NCBI GenBank assembly: GCA_041649275.1
Contig: JBAZNL010000029.1
Location: 1 to 9,168 of the forward strand
Length of the DNA: 9,168 nt
From: Candidatus Izemoplasmatales bacterium
GTDB lineage: Bacteria > Bacillota_I > Bacilli_A > Izemoplasmatales > Hujiaoplasmataceae
Direction of reading: 5' to 3'
A model generated the notes under the pieces. That model made no database searches, had not been told where the DNA came from, and saw only the letters and a program-made list of their open reading frames with translations. The position numbers were made by a program, and so were the translations under genes. This document shows positions 1-6,311 of this stretch, piece by piece (the stretch's first letter is position 1; each line of letters begins with the position of its first letter).

Positions 1-110
1 AATTGTTTTGTTAGCTCTTCTTGTTGCTTCTCTTGCTTGACGTTTGTAAGTTCGTTATTTGCTTATATTCAGTTTTCAAAGACCCATCGTGCGCCGCTTT
101 TTCCGCGCGC
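1..110 (-). promoter_or_regulatory. Probable rRNA operon leader with boxA-like antitermination site
   Basis: This AT-rich, gene-free stretch follows a very strong minus-strand promoter. On the minus strand, positions 82 to 71 read TCTTTGAAAACT and continue GAATAT. This closely resembles the boxA-type sequence (CTTTGAAAACT) found in Bacillota ahead of 16S and 23S rRNA genes, where Nus factors bind to prevent premature termination. The remaining leader is A-rich on the minus strand and ends in AACAAAACAATT at the window edge, with no ORF and no ribosome binding site. I infer that a 16S rRNA gene begins just beyond position 1 on the minus strand. The rRNA itself is not visible, so a tRNA operon or another stable RNA remains possible. 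Confidence 0.72.
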
Positions 111-116
111 TTTTAT

Positions 117-145
117 ATTCTAACATAGGCGGTAGACGCTGTCAA
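117..145 (-). promoter_or_regulatory. Strong sigma-70/SigA-type promoter, probably of an rRNA operon
   Basis: On the minus strand a perfect -35 box TTGACA (145-140) is followed by exactly 17 nt and a -10 box TAGAAT (122-117), one mismatch from TATAAT. Transcription should start near position 110 and run left out of the window. A short AT-rich tract (TTTTATAG) lies just upstream of the -35 box. The near-consensus strength and the boxA-like leader downstream support an rRNA promoter. It lies after the rseP terminator, so it is separate from the operon to its right. Confidence 0.82.
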
Positions 146-252
146 CTATAAAAGATCGCAAAACGGTCGGATTGCCGGGAAAACGACCGCGACCGCGGAA
201 TGGCGCGGAAACGTGCATCCGTGAATCGAATCGGCCGACCCCCGCGGTTCAC

Positions 253-285
253 AAAAAGCGGGCGGCCGGACGCTTCCGGCCGCCC
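253..285 (-). terminator. Rho-independent terminator of the uppS-cdsA-dxr-rseP operon
   Basis: A perfect 11-bp GC-rich stem (275-285 pairing with 260-270) closes a 4-nt loop (271-274). On the minus strand it is followed by GC and then five T residues (257-253). It starts 10 nt after the rseP stop codon. It insulates the operon from the presumed rRNA promoter about 110 bp further on. Confidence 0.9.
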
Positions 286-295
286 TTTCGCCCTT

Positions 296-1846
296 TCACC
301 GGGCGGTGAAGAGCCTCAGGATGTCGTTGTAGGTGATGAACAGGATCAGTCCGATCAGGAGGAAGAACATGATCGTGTGGAGCCAGTTCTCGAACTTCTG
401 GTTGGGCTTCTTCTTCGTGACCGCCTCGTAGGCGATGAACGCGAGCCGGCCGCCGTCGAGCGCCGGGATCGGCAGGAGGTTGATGATGCCGAGGTTGACC
501 GAAAGCAGGCCGACCCAGGAGAGGAGCGAGACGATGCCCTGCGCGGCGGCGTTCGCCGTGATCGTGTAGATGCCGATGAAACCCGACATCTGCGAGAGCT
601 TCACCTGGCCGCCGGAGACGAGCAGCCAGAGCGTCCGGTAGATCGAGATCGCGGCGTCGCCGAGGTCGCGGACGGCGACCGGGAAGGACCCGAAGAAGTC
701 GAAGTGGGTGGAGCCGCCGATGCCGAGGCGGGAATAGAAGATCCCGTATCCCATCGCCGCGAGCGCGGATTCGCCATAGGCGACGTAGGTGATCGGATCG
801 AGTTCGACCCCGTCGCGTTCGACCACGATCGACGTCGGTTCCTCCTCCGTCGATCCTTCCGGATGCGCGTAGGCGTAGGCGATCACGTCGCCCCAGTCGG
901 CAAACGTCACGCCGTCGATCGAGACGATCACGTCGCCTTCCATCAGTTCCGTCTCGGCATAGAGCGGCTGGTCGATGACGAGGCCGGCGACGCTCGAATC
1001 GGCGGTGAAGCCGAGGCCGTAGAAGAGATAGACCGGCCTGATCGGATCGAGGACGAGGGTGGCGCCGTCGCGGACGACGGTGAGGACGAAGGTCCCGTGG
1101 TCGAGGTACTTGGCCAGTTCGCTCGTGACCGAGACGCCCGCATCCGACCAGGAAGAGACCGCGACGCCGTTGATCGCGACGATCTCGTCGCCCGGGAGCA
1201 CGATTCCTTCCGCCGGCATGCCTTCCGACACCGCCGACACGACCCGGCTTCCCGTATCCGGGATGCCGAAGGCGAGGGCGATGAAGAGGTAGACCAAGAA
1301 GGCGAGGACGATGTTCATCATCGCCCCGGCGAAGGTGACCATGAAGCGCTGCGACTTCGTCTTCGAGACGAAGCTGCGCTCGTAGGGGGCGATCTGGATC
1401 TCGTAGCGGTCGAAGACGAACTTGGCGTCGCGCTCGACCGGGTAGCCGTTCACGAAGAGCGGCTTCATGCCCTCGCCCCGAAGGTCGACGTCCTCGACCA
1501 GGACCTCCTGGAGGTTCTGGTACTTGGGGTTCTTGGCGTTGACGACGATCCGGTCGACGTGCATGTCGTCGTTCAGGGAAATCCGGATCCGGTCGCCCTT
1601 CTTGACGACGTCGAGGGAGAGTTCCTCGCCGGCCATCGTGACGAAACCGCCGAAGGGGAACGCGCGGATCGAGAAGGTCGTCTCGCCGAACTTCTTCGAG
1701 ATCAGGCGCGGGCCCATCCCGAAGCTGAATTCATGGCAGAGGATCCCCGCCTTCTTGGCGAAGAGAAAATGCCCGAGCTCGTGGATGCAGATGACGACGC
1801 TCAGGACGAGGAGGAAGAGCAGGATGTTGCCGAGGAAGTTCCACAT
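296..1846 (-). CDS. rseP: RseP/RasP family site-2 intramembrane zinc metalloprotease
   Basis: This 516-residue membrane protease of the site-2 family cuts transmembrane substrates such as anti-sigma factors and leftover signal peptides. The zinc motif HELGH lies at residues 22-26 in the first membrane helix. The second active-site motif, LDG in a NLLPIPALDGG context, lies at 463-465. Hydrophobic helices are near 4-30, 168-193, 437-460 and 490-508. Two PDZ-like regions sit at about 201-268 and 285-350 (GDEIVAINGV and GDVIVSIDGV). It is longer than E. coli RseP (450) or B. subtilis RasP (about 420). The excess comes partly from about 85 charged residues (76-160) between the first helix region and the second helix. 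The start has AGGAG 9 nt upstream. The gene lies 25 nt after dxr, is last in its operon, and is followed by a strong terminator. The substrate in this organism is unknown. Confidence 0.95.
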   Translation of the reverse strand: MWNFLGNILLFLLVLSVVICIHELGHFLFAKKAGILCHEFSFGMGPRLISKKFGETTFSIRAFPFGGFVTMAGEELSLDVVKKGDRIRISLNDDMHVDRIVVNAKNPKYQNLQEVLVEDVDLRGEGMKPLFVNGYPVERDAKFVFDRYEIQIAPYERSFVSKTKSQRFMVTFAGAMMNIVLAFLVYLFIALAFGIPDTGSRVVSAVSEGMPAEGIVLPGDEIVAINGVAVSSWSDAGVSVTSELAKYLDHGTFVLTVVRDGATLVLDPIRPVYLFYGLGFTADSSVAGLVIDQPLYAETELMEGDVIVSIDGVTFADWGDVIAYAYAHPEGSTEEEPTSIVVERDGVELDPITYVAYGESALAAMGYGIFYSRLGIGGSTHFDFFGSFPVAVRDLGDAAISIYRTLWLLVSGGQVKLSQMSGFIGIYTITANAAAQGIVSLLSWVGLLSVNLGIINLLPIPALDGGRLAFIAYEAVTKKKPNQKFENWLHTIMFFLLIGLILFITYNDILRLFTAR

Positions 1847-1871
1847 GGGGTAAGACTCCTATCTATATTCT

Positions 1872-3035
1872 TTATAGTAACGGGCGGGCATGGCGCATCC
1901 TGACCGAACGCCGCGTCGCTTCGTCGGTCGAAAGCAGGTCGGCAAGCGTCGGCTTCTCGATGAATGCGAGCTCCTCGAGCGACCGGGCGACGATCTCCTC
2001 GATCGCCAGGAACGGGATCACGCCTTCGAGGAAGAGCGCAACCGCGACCTCGTTCGCCGCATTCAGGGCCGCCGGGGCGTTTCCGCCGCGGCGGGCGGCC
2101 GCGTAGGCGAGCGCGAGGCACGGATAGCGTTCGAGGTCGACGGGCGCGAAGGTGAGCTTCCCGACTTTCGCGAGGTCGAGCCGTTCGGTCGGGTTGGGGA
2201 CGCGGTCGGGGTAATGCAGGGCGTAGGAGATCGGCAGGCGCATGTCGTGGCTCGACACCTGCGCCATCATCGACCCGTCGACGAACTCGACGAGCGAATG
2301 GACGTAGCTCTCGCGGTGCAGGATCGTGTCGATCTTGCCGAGGGGAAGCGAGAAGAGATGCATCGCCTCGATCACCTCGAAGCCCTTGTTCATCATCGTC
2401 GCGGAATCGATCGTGATCTTCTTCCCCATCTTCCAGTTCGGGTGGGCGAGCGCGTCCGCGACGCTCACGCGGTCGAGATCGGCGCGCGCCTTGTCGCGGA
2501 AGGCGCCGCCGCTCGCGGTGATCAGAAGCCGGAGGACGCTTTCTGGGTCTTCCCCCTCGAGGCACTGCCAGAGGGCGGAGTGCTCCGAGTCGATCGGCAG
2601 GATGCGGGCGTGCTTCTCCCTGGCGAGCGCCATCACGAGCTCTCCGCCGACGACGAGCGTCTCCTTGTTGGCGAGGGCGACGGAGCGCCCGATCCGGAGG
2701 GCGGCGATCGTCGGCTCGAGGCCGGCGACGCCGACGGCGGCGTTCACGAAGAGTCCGTCCCCGTCGTCGGGGCAAAGGGACGAAAGCCGGATCAGTCCGG
2801 CCCGGCCACTTCCGACCTCGACGTCCGGGAAACGCGCGGCGATCGTCGCCGCGGCGGTCTCGTCGTTCATCGCGACATAGTCGGGAGAGAGGCGGCGCAC
2901 CAGTTCGGTCATGCCTTCGACGTCCCTGTCGGCGCCGAGGGCCCGGATCCGGAAGCGGTCGGGTTCGGCGGCGACGACGTCGATGGTCTGCCGGCCGATC
3001 GATCCGGTCGCGCCGAGCAGGTCGAGGTTTCTCAT
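1872..3035 (-). CDS. dxr: 1-deoxy-D-xylulose 5-phosphate reductoisomerase
   Basis: This is the second enzyme of the MEP isoprenoid pathway. It converts 1-deoxyxylulose 5-phosphate to 2-C-methylerythritol 4-phosphate with NADPH and a divalent metal, and is the fosmidomycin target. At 387 residues it is full length for the family. The NADPH-binding loop GATGSIG is at residues 8-14. Expected metal ligands are D149 and E151 (in IDSEH) and E329 (in NAANEV). The substrate-binding ASGGAFRD is at 174-181 and the flexible-loop region HPNWKMGKKITIDSATMMNKG starts at 198. I chose the ATG at 3035-3033, which overlaps the cdsA stop in an ATGA junction and places the nucleotide-binding fold at the N terminus. 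A longer in-frame start at 3161 would add 42 non-conserved Arg-rich residues inside cdsA. Placement with uppS suggests that isoprenoid supply and use are co-expressed. Confidence 0.96.
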   Translation of the reverse strand: MRNLDLLGATGSIGRQTIDVVAAEPDRFRIRALGADRDVEGMTELVRRLSPDYVAMNDETAAATIAARFPDVEVGSGRAGLIRLSSLCPDDGDGLFVNAAVGVAGLEPTIAALRIGRSVALANKETLVVGGELVMALAREKHARILPIDSEHSALWQCLEGEDPESVLRLLITASGGAFRDKARADLDRVSVADALAHPNWKMGKKITIDSATMMNKGFEVIEAMHLFSLPLGKIDTILHRESYVHSLVEFVDGSMMAQVSSHDMRLPISYALHYPDRVPNPTERLDLAKVGKLTFAPVDLERYPCLALAYAAARRGGNAPAALNAANEVAVALFLEGVIPFLAIEEIVARSLEELAFIEKPTLADLLSTDEATRRSVRMRHARPLL

Positions 3036-3841
3036 GCGAAGGCCCCCGTGAGGATGACGACGAAGAGGACGAAGACGGCCGCGAACATCGACGAGTCGAA
3101 GCGGTCGAGGATCCCGCCGTGACCCGGGAACAGGTTCGAATAGTCCTTGATGCCGTGGCACCGCTTGAACTTCGAAGCGACGAGATCGCCGACCTGGGCG
3201 ACGGCGGTGACCGCGAAGGAGACGAGGAGGACCGAAACGACGCCGAGGGCGCCGTCGAAGAGATGCAGGGCGAAGGCGTAGGCCGCGGCCCCGGCGGTGC
3301 CGAAGGCGGCGCCGGCGATCGCGCCTTCGACCGATTTTTTCGGACTCACCGTCGGACAGAGCCGGTGACGCCCGAACTTCGTGCCGAAGAAGTAGGCGGC
3401 GGTGTCGGTCACCATCGCGCCGATCAGGATGTAGATCACGTAGTGGATCCCGATCTCGCGGAGGATGGCGATCGCGGCGAAGCCGATCGATCCGTAGAGG
3501 ACGGTCGAGAGCGCGTGGCCGAAGTCCTCGGACCTGAAGGCCTCGACGAAGACGAGGACGATTCCGAAGACAAGGACCGTGCCGAAGAGGACCGCGGACG
3601 GCGCCATCGGGAGCACGTTCACGTAGCGGACGGCGACGTAGGCGGCGCCGGCGAGGGCGACCGCGAGTCCGTCGATCCAGCGCGGGAGTTTTTTCGTATG
3701 GCGGAGCATGGCCCGAAACTCGACGGCCGCACCGAGCGTAAGCAACAGGCAGAAGATGTCGAAGATATAATACAGGTCGCCCCAGATCAGGATCGGGATC
3801 ATCGTCGCCGCCATCAGGACGGCGGTCAGGGTGCGCTTCAT
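3032..3841 (-). CDS. cdsA: Phosphatidate cytidylyltransferase (CDP-diglyceride synthase)
   Basis: This 269-residue polytopic membrane enzyme makes CDP-diacylglycerol from phosphatidate and CTP, the branch point to phosphatidylglycerol and other phospholipids. The CdsA family signature lies at about 223-250: KFKR, then IKDYSNLFPGHGGILDRFDS with its Asp residues. Other conserved pieces are TDTAAYFFGTKFG at 145-157 and SPKKSVEG at 166-173. Several hydrophobic segments cover most of the protein, including the first 20 residues and the C terminus. The start codon overlaps the uppS stop by 4 nt (ATGA), and its own stop overlaps the dxr start in the same way, so translation is probably coupled across all three genes. 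Confidence 0.96.
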   Translation of the reverse strand: MKRTLTAVLMAATMIPILIWGDLYYIFDIFCLLLTLGAAVEFRAMLRHTKKLPRWIDGLAVALAGAAYVAVRYVNVLPMAPSAVLFGTVLVFGIVLVFVEAFRSEDFGHALSTVLYGSIGFAAIAILREIGIHYVIYILIGAMVTDTAAYFFGTKFGRHRLCPTVSPKKSVEGAIAGAAFGTAGAAAYAFALHLFDGALGVVSVLLVSFAVTAVAQVGDLVASKFKRCHGIKDYSNLFPGHGGILDRFDSSMFAAVFVLFVVILTGAFA

Positions 3842-4581
3842 CGGCCTTCCCCCTTCGTCAGACCGCCGTAGCGGCGGTCGCGTTTCCCGAAGGCCTCGAA
3901 GGCCTTGAGGAGGTCCTTTTCGCCGAAGTCGGGCCAGTAGGTGTCGGTGAACCAGAGTTCGGCGTAGGCCGCCTGCCAGAGCAGGAAGTTGGAGAGGCGC
4001 TGTTCCCCGGAAGTCCGGATCAGGAGGTCGAGCGGCGGGAGGTCCTTCGTATAGAGGCGCGAGGAGATCGTCTCGGGGACGATCTCGGCGGGCTCGAGGT
4101 CGCCGCTTCTCACGTCCTCGGCGATCGCGCGGACGGCTTCGGCGATCTCGGTCTGGGATCCGTAATCGAAACAGATGTTGAGGACCAGGCCCTTGCGTTC
4201 CGCCGTCCGGGTCGTGATCCGGTCGAGGATCGCGAGGTTCTCGGGGGACAGCTTCGTGCGCCGGCCGCTGAAGGTGACGCGGATGTCGTGCTTTTTGAAG
4301 TCGTCGGCGAACTTCTTCTCGAACTCGCCGGGAAGCTTCATCAGAAAGGCGACCTCGGCTTCGGGCCGCTTCCAGTTCTCGGTCGAGAAGGCGAACACCG
4401 AAAGCGCCCGGACGCCGAAACCGGCGCAGAGGAGAGCGACCCTGCGGATGTTCTCGACGCCGGCCTGGTGGCCGAACGTGCGGGGCATGCCCCGCCTCTT
4501 CGCCCAGCGGCCGTTGCCGTCGAGGATGATGGCGACGTGGGCGGGGATCGCAGGCGGTCTTTTCTTCACGAACGGGTTCAT
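3838..4581 (-). CDS. uppS: Undecaprenyl (polyprenyl) diphosphate synthase, cis-type
   Basis: This cis-prenyltransferase condenses isopentenyl diphosphate onto farnesyl diphosphate to make the C55 lipid carrier used for cell-wall and other surface polymers. It has 247 residues, the usual size. Catalytic D21 lies in ILDGNGRWAKRRG (19-31). Other conserved blocks are FSTENWKRP (65-73) and the substrate-binding LLIRTSGEQRLSNFLLWQ (186-203), followed by AYAELWF. The usual NYGGR block reads DYGSQ (139-143), a mild departure. I chose the ATG at 4581-4579 because GAGGTG lies 5 nt upstream and a promoter -10 box (4609-4614) sits inside the longer frame starting at 4710. That rules out the extra 43 residues in transcripts from this promoter. 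It is first in the uppS-cdsA-dxr-rseP operon and is separated from frr by an insertion sequence. Confidence 0.95.
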   Translation of the reverse strand: MNPFVKKRPPAIPAHVAIILDGNGRWAKRRGMPRTFGHQAGVENIRRVALLCAGFGVRALSVFAFSTENWKRPEAEVAFLMKLPGEFEKKFADDFKKHDIRVTFSGRRTKLSPENLAILDRITTRTAERKGLVLNICFDYGSQTEIAEAVRAIAEDVRSGDLEPAEIVPETISSRLYTKDLPPLDLLIRTSGEQRLSNFLLWQAAYAELWFTDTYWPDFGEKDLLKAFEAFGKRDRRYGGLTKGEGR

Positions 4582-4608
4582 GGTCTCACCTCGCTGGATT
4601 CGGTAAAG

Positions 4609-4637
4609 ATTATACACCATCGGCGGCGTTTTTTCCA
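4609..4637 (-). promoter_or_regulatory. Promoter of the uppS-cdsA-dxr-rseP operon
   Basis: On the minus strand a perfect -10 box TATAAT (4614-4609) lies 17 nt downstream of a -35 box TGGAAA (4637-4632, four of six matches to TTGACA). Transcription would start near 4602 and give a short 5' leader of about 20 nt with the uppS ribosome binding site GAGGTG. Because frr has its own terminator and an IS intervenes, this promoter is probably the main driver of the four-gene operon. Confidence 0.72.
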
Positions 4638-4709
4638 TCGTCGGCGCCGTCGCGGTCAAAAAAATGTTAGTTAGCAAAGTAAACGCCACACGACGAATCA
4701 GAAGTCGCA

Positions 4710-4738
4710 TTTACATCGAGAAGATAATTTTCTATAAT
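4710..4738 (+). promoter_or_regulatory. Near-consensus promoter reading into the insertion sequence
   Basis: On the plus strand TTTACA (4710-4715, five of six matches to TTGACA) is followed by exactly 17 nt and a perfect TATAAT (4733-4738). The predicted start (about 4745) falls on the first base of the left inverted repeat. The promoter therefore lies just outside the IS but should transcribe the transposase gene at 4780. It diverges from the uppS promoter. It may be a host promoter that existed before the insertion. Confidence 0.75.
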
Positions 4739-4744
4739 GAGACT

Positions 4745-4756
4745 GTGTTCTAGCCG
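4745..4756 (+). repeat. Left terminal inverted repeat of the IS30-like element
   Basis: GTGTTCTAGCCG here is the exact reverse complement of 6047-6058. Similarity does not clearly continue inward. The repeat starts 6 nt after the TATAAT of the adjacent plus-strand promoter. Confidence 0.85.
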
Positions 4757-4779
4757 ACGAAAGCGAGGCGAAACACACG

Positions 4780-6015
4780 ATGCTCGGCTATGACGAGATC
4801 CTGACCATCTACAAGTACATCTCGATGGACTTCACGGCATCGCAGATCGCGATGCAAATGAACATCGCCCCTTCGACGCTTTACCGCATCATCGCCAGGA
4901 ACACCGAGGTCAAGCAGCGGAACAATCCGGGGCTGTGTTATCGATACCACGATTGCGAGCATCTCTCCGAGTGCAGGAAGAAGATCGAGCGGTGTCCGGC
5001 GGAGTGCGAACGGTTCGAGAAGCACCTCTGCGGCAAGCTCCGCCGGTTCCCGTTCGTCTGCGACTTCTGCGGCACCCAATCCTACTGTACGAAAGCGCGG
5101 CGTTACTGGAATCCGGTGCTCGTCTACGAGAACCGCCGCAAGCGGCAGCGGCGGGCCCGAAGCCATCTCTCGCTGTCCAAGGCGAGGATCGCCGCCTTCG
5201 ACGACTGGCTGGCTCCCTTCATCAAGAAGAAACTGTCGATCGAGGCGGTCCGATCCCGGTTCCCCGAGGCGTTTCCGGTCTCGACCGCAACGGTGAGACG
5301 GTGGATCGACAAGGGACACATGAGCATCCGCCGGATCGATCTACCGCGCGCGGCGACGTTCAGGGCAAAGAACGCCTATGCGCTGCGAAGGCCGAGCGAG
5401 GCCCGTCCCCTGCTTAAATTCGGTCATACCTACCCGTATTTCCTCGCTCATCTCAAAGCCCATCCCGAGGCGTCCGTGATCGAGATGGACACGGTCCACG
5501 GGTTGGCCAAGGAAGAGCGCAAGCTGCTTACCTTCTATCACCGCCAGAGCCATCTGCAGTTCGCCGTCCTGATCCCCGACCTGCGTCCGGCATCGGTATC
5601 CGGCGTCGTCAGAACGTTCCAGAGAAGGCTGGCGCCGCGGTTCACCGCCCTCTTCGACGTGATCCTGGCGGACAACGGCGTCGAGTTCGACGACCTGATC
5701 ACGTCATCCGTCGATTCCGAAACCGGCGAGGTCCTCTCCCGGGTCTTCTACACCCGTCCGTATCGTGCCGGCGACAAGGGCGGCTGCGAACGCAATCACG
5801 AACTGTTCCGCTCCTTCGTCCCGAAAGGGCACGGCCTGTCCGAATTGACGCAAAAAGACATCGACTTCATGTTTTCCATGATCAACTCCTATCCACGGGA
5901 GTCGTTGAACTGGAAAGCACCCATCGATGTCTTCAAGCATTACTTCCCAGAGGAGACCCTTGATCTTCTCTCCCTGAGGAAAGTCCCATTGGAAGACCTG
6001 ACTCTGAAACGCTGA
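4780..6015 (+). CDS. IS30-family DDE transposase
   Basis: This 411-residue transposase catalyses cut-and-join of the IS ends. An N-terminal helix-turn-helix (about 16-41, ASQIAMQMNIAPSTLYRII) should bind the inverted repeats. It is followed by a cysteine-rich segment (C53, C59, C65, C72, C76, C84, C94, C97, C103) that probably binds zinc. The RNase H-like catalytic core has D237 (IEMDTVHG), D298 (LADNGVEF) and E337. E337 lies in GGCERNHELFRSFVPKG, which aligns with the IS30 motif containing NENTNGLLRQYFPKG. All three acidic residues are present and the frame is open, so it may be active. The ribosome binding site is weak (GAGG 11 nt before ATG). Transcription probably comes from the promoter at 4710-4738 outside the element. 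Confidence 0.93.
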   Translation: MLGYDEILTIYKYISMDFTASQIAMQMNIAPSTLYRIIARNTEVKQRNNPGLCYRYHDCEHLSECRKKIERCPAECERFEKHLCGKLRRFPFVCDFCGTQSYCTKARRYWNPVLVYENRRKRQRRARSHLSLSKARIAAFDDWLAPFIKKKLSIEAVRSRFPEAFPVSTATVRRWIDKGHMSIRRIDLPRAATFRAKNAYALRRPSEARPLLKFGHTYPYFLAHLKAHPEASVIEMDTVHGLAKEERKLLTFYHRQSHLQFAVLIPDLRPASVSGVVRTFQRRLAPRFTALFDVILADNGVEFDDLITSSVDSETGEVLSRVFYTRPYRAGDKGGCERNHELFRSFVPKGHGLSELTQKDIDFMFSMINSYPRESLNWKAPIDVFKHYFPEETLDLLSLRKVPLEDLTLKR

Positions 6016-6046
6016 CCTGACCGGTTTTCAAAAAAGGAAGATCCAC

Positions 6047-6058
6047 CGGCTAGAACAC
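6047..6058 (-). repeat. Right terminal inverted repeat of the IS30-like element
   Basis: CGGCTAGAACAC is the perfect reverse complement of 4745-4756. It lies 31 nt after the transposase stop codon. Confidence 0.85.
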
Positions 6059-6176
6059 GACATCGTCGGTGTTGCGCCCAGTCCGCAAAATCCACGGCGG
6101 CGCACGCTTTTCGTCGTGTCCGAATCCGGGAGCAAGTCACCGTTTCCATCATCATCCTACCCCAAAAACCAAAAAA
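6059..6176. other. Gene-free interval right of the IS
   Basis: No convincing protein gene is present. A 71-codon minus-strand frame (5940-6155) crosses the IS boundary, lacks a ribosome binding site and matches nothing I recognise. The left part is GC-rich with a possible short stem (TGCGCC near 6074 with GGCGCA near 6101). The right part becomes A-rich before the terminator hairpin. Rejoined to the left flank across the IS, it would lie directly downstream of the plus-strand promoter at 4710-4738, so it may be the body of a small interrupted transcript. This is inference only. Confidence 0.4.
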
Positions 6177-6220
6177 AAGAAAGTGGAGCGCCGCTAATTT
6201 TCTCCACTTTCTTCATTTTT
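6171..6220. terminator. Bidirectional-type intrinsic terminator between the IS and frr
   Basis: A perfect 12-bp stem pairs 6177-6188 (AAGAAAGTGGAG) with 6202-6213 (CTCCACTTTCTT) around a 13-nt loop. On the minus strand the stem runs directly into a T tract (from the A run 6171-6178). On the plus strand it is followed by CA and six T residues (6215-6220). It can stop plus-strand readout from the IS or from the promoter at 4710-4738 before it enters the 3' end of frr. It can also act as a second stop for minus-strand transcription leaving frr. Confidence 0.78.
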
Positions 6221-6280
6221 TATGATTCATCTTATTTCAAAGAAATCTATTGCGCTCAGTACTAGAAGTGACACGCGGTC

Positions 6281-6311
6281 AAAAAAAGACAAGACGATTT
6301 CTCGTCTCGTC
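6281..6311 (-). terminator. Intrinsic terminator after frr
   Basis: On the minus strand a 10-bp stem with one mismatch (6302-6311 with 6288-6297) closes a GAAA tetraloop and runs directly into seven T residues (6287-6281). The hairpin overlaps the frr stop codon. It ends the rpsB-tsf-pyrH-frr unit and separates it from uppS, which has its own promoter. Confidence 0.9.

Larger units (their letters stand above)
4745..6058 (+). mobile_element. IS30-family insertion sequence, apparently complete
   Basis: This element of about 1.3 kb lies between frr and uppS. It has a single intact DDE transposase gene and 12-bp perfect terminal inverted repeats, GTGTTCTAGCCG at the left tip and its reverse complement at the right tip. 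The trinucleotide GAC occurs at 4741-4743 and 6059-6061. If the left tip includes the T at 4744, this would be a 3-bp target duplication, within the usual IS30 range, but a 3-bp match is weak evidence. The repeats are shorter than the 20-30 bp common in IS30 elements. The transposase reads opposite to the surrounding operon, and the element breaks the frr-uppS adjacency normal in Bacillota. Intact ends and ORF suggest a recent insertion. Confidence 0.85.

Noticed and set aside
164..189. Short inverted repeat CGGTCG/CGACCG upstream of the presumed rRNA promoter
   Set aside because: Only 6 bp with a 14-nt loop in GC-rich DNA and no T tract; likely chance.
200..1903. Very long plus-strand open frame opposite rseP (567 codons)
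   Set aside because: It is antisense to a clear RseP gene. Its product is an Asp/Glu/Arg/Val-rich low-complexity sequence typical of the shadow frame of GC-rich coding DNA, and it crosses a terminator. No ribosome binding site.
1890..3122. Plus-strand open frame opposite dxr (410 codons)
   Set aside because: Shadow of dxr with a low-complexity product and no start signals.
4582..4710. N-terminal extension of uppS to an ATG at 4710
   Set aside because: It contains the operon promoter (TATAAT at 4609-4614), has no family similarity, and the internal ATG at 4581 has a good ribosome binding site.
5940..6155. 71-codon minus-strand frame spanning the right end of the IS
   Set aside because: It crosses the IS boundary, overlaps the transposase 3' end, lacks a ribosome binding site and has no recognisable product.
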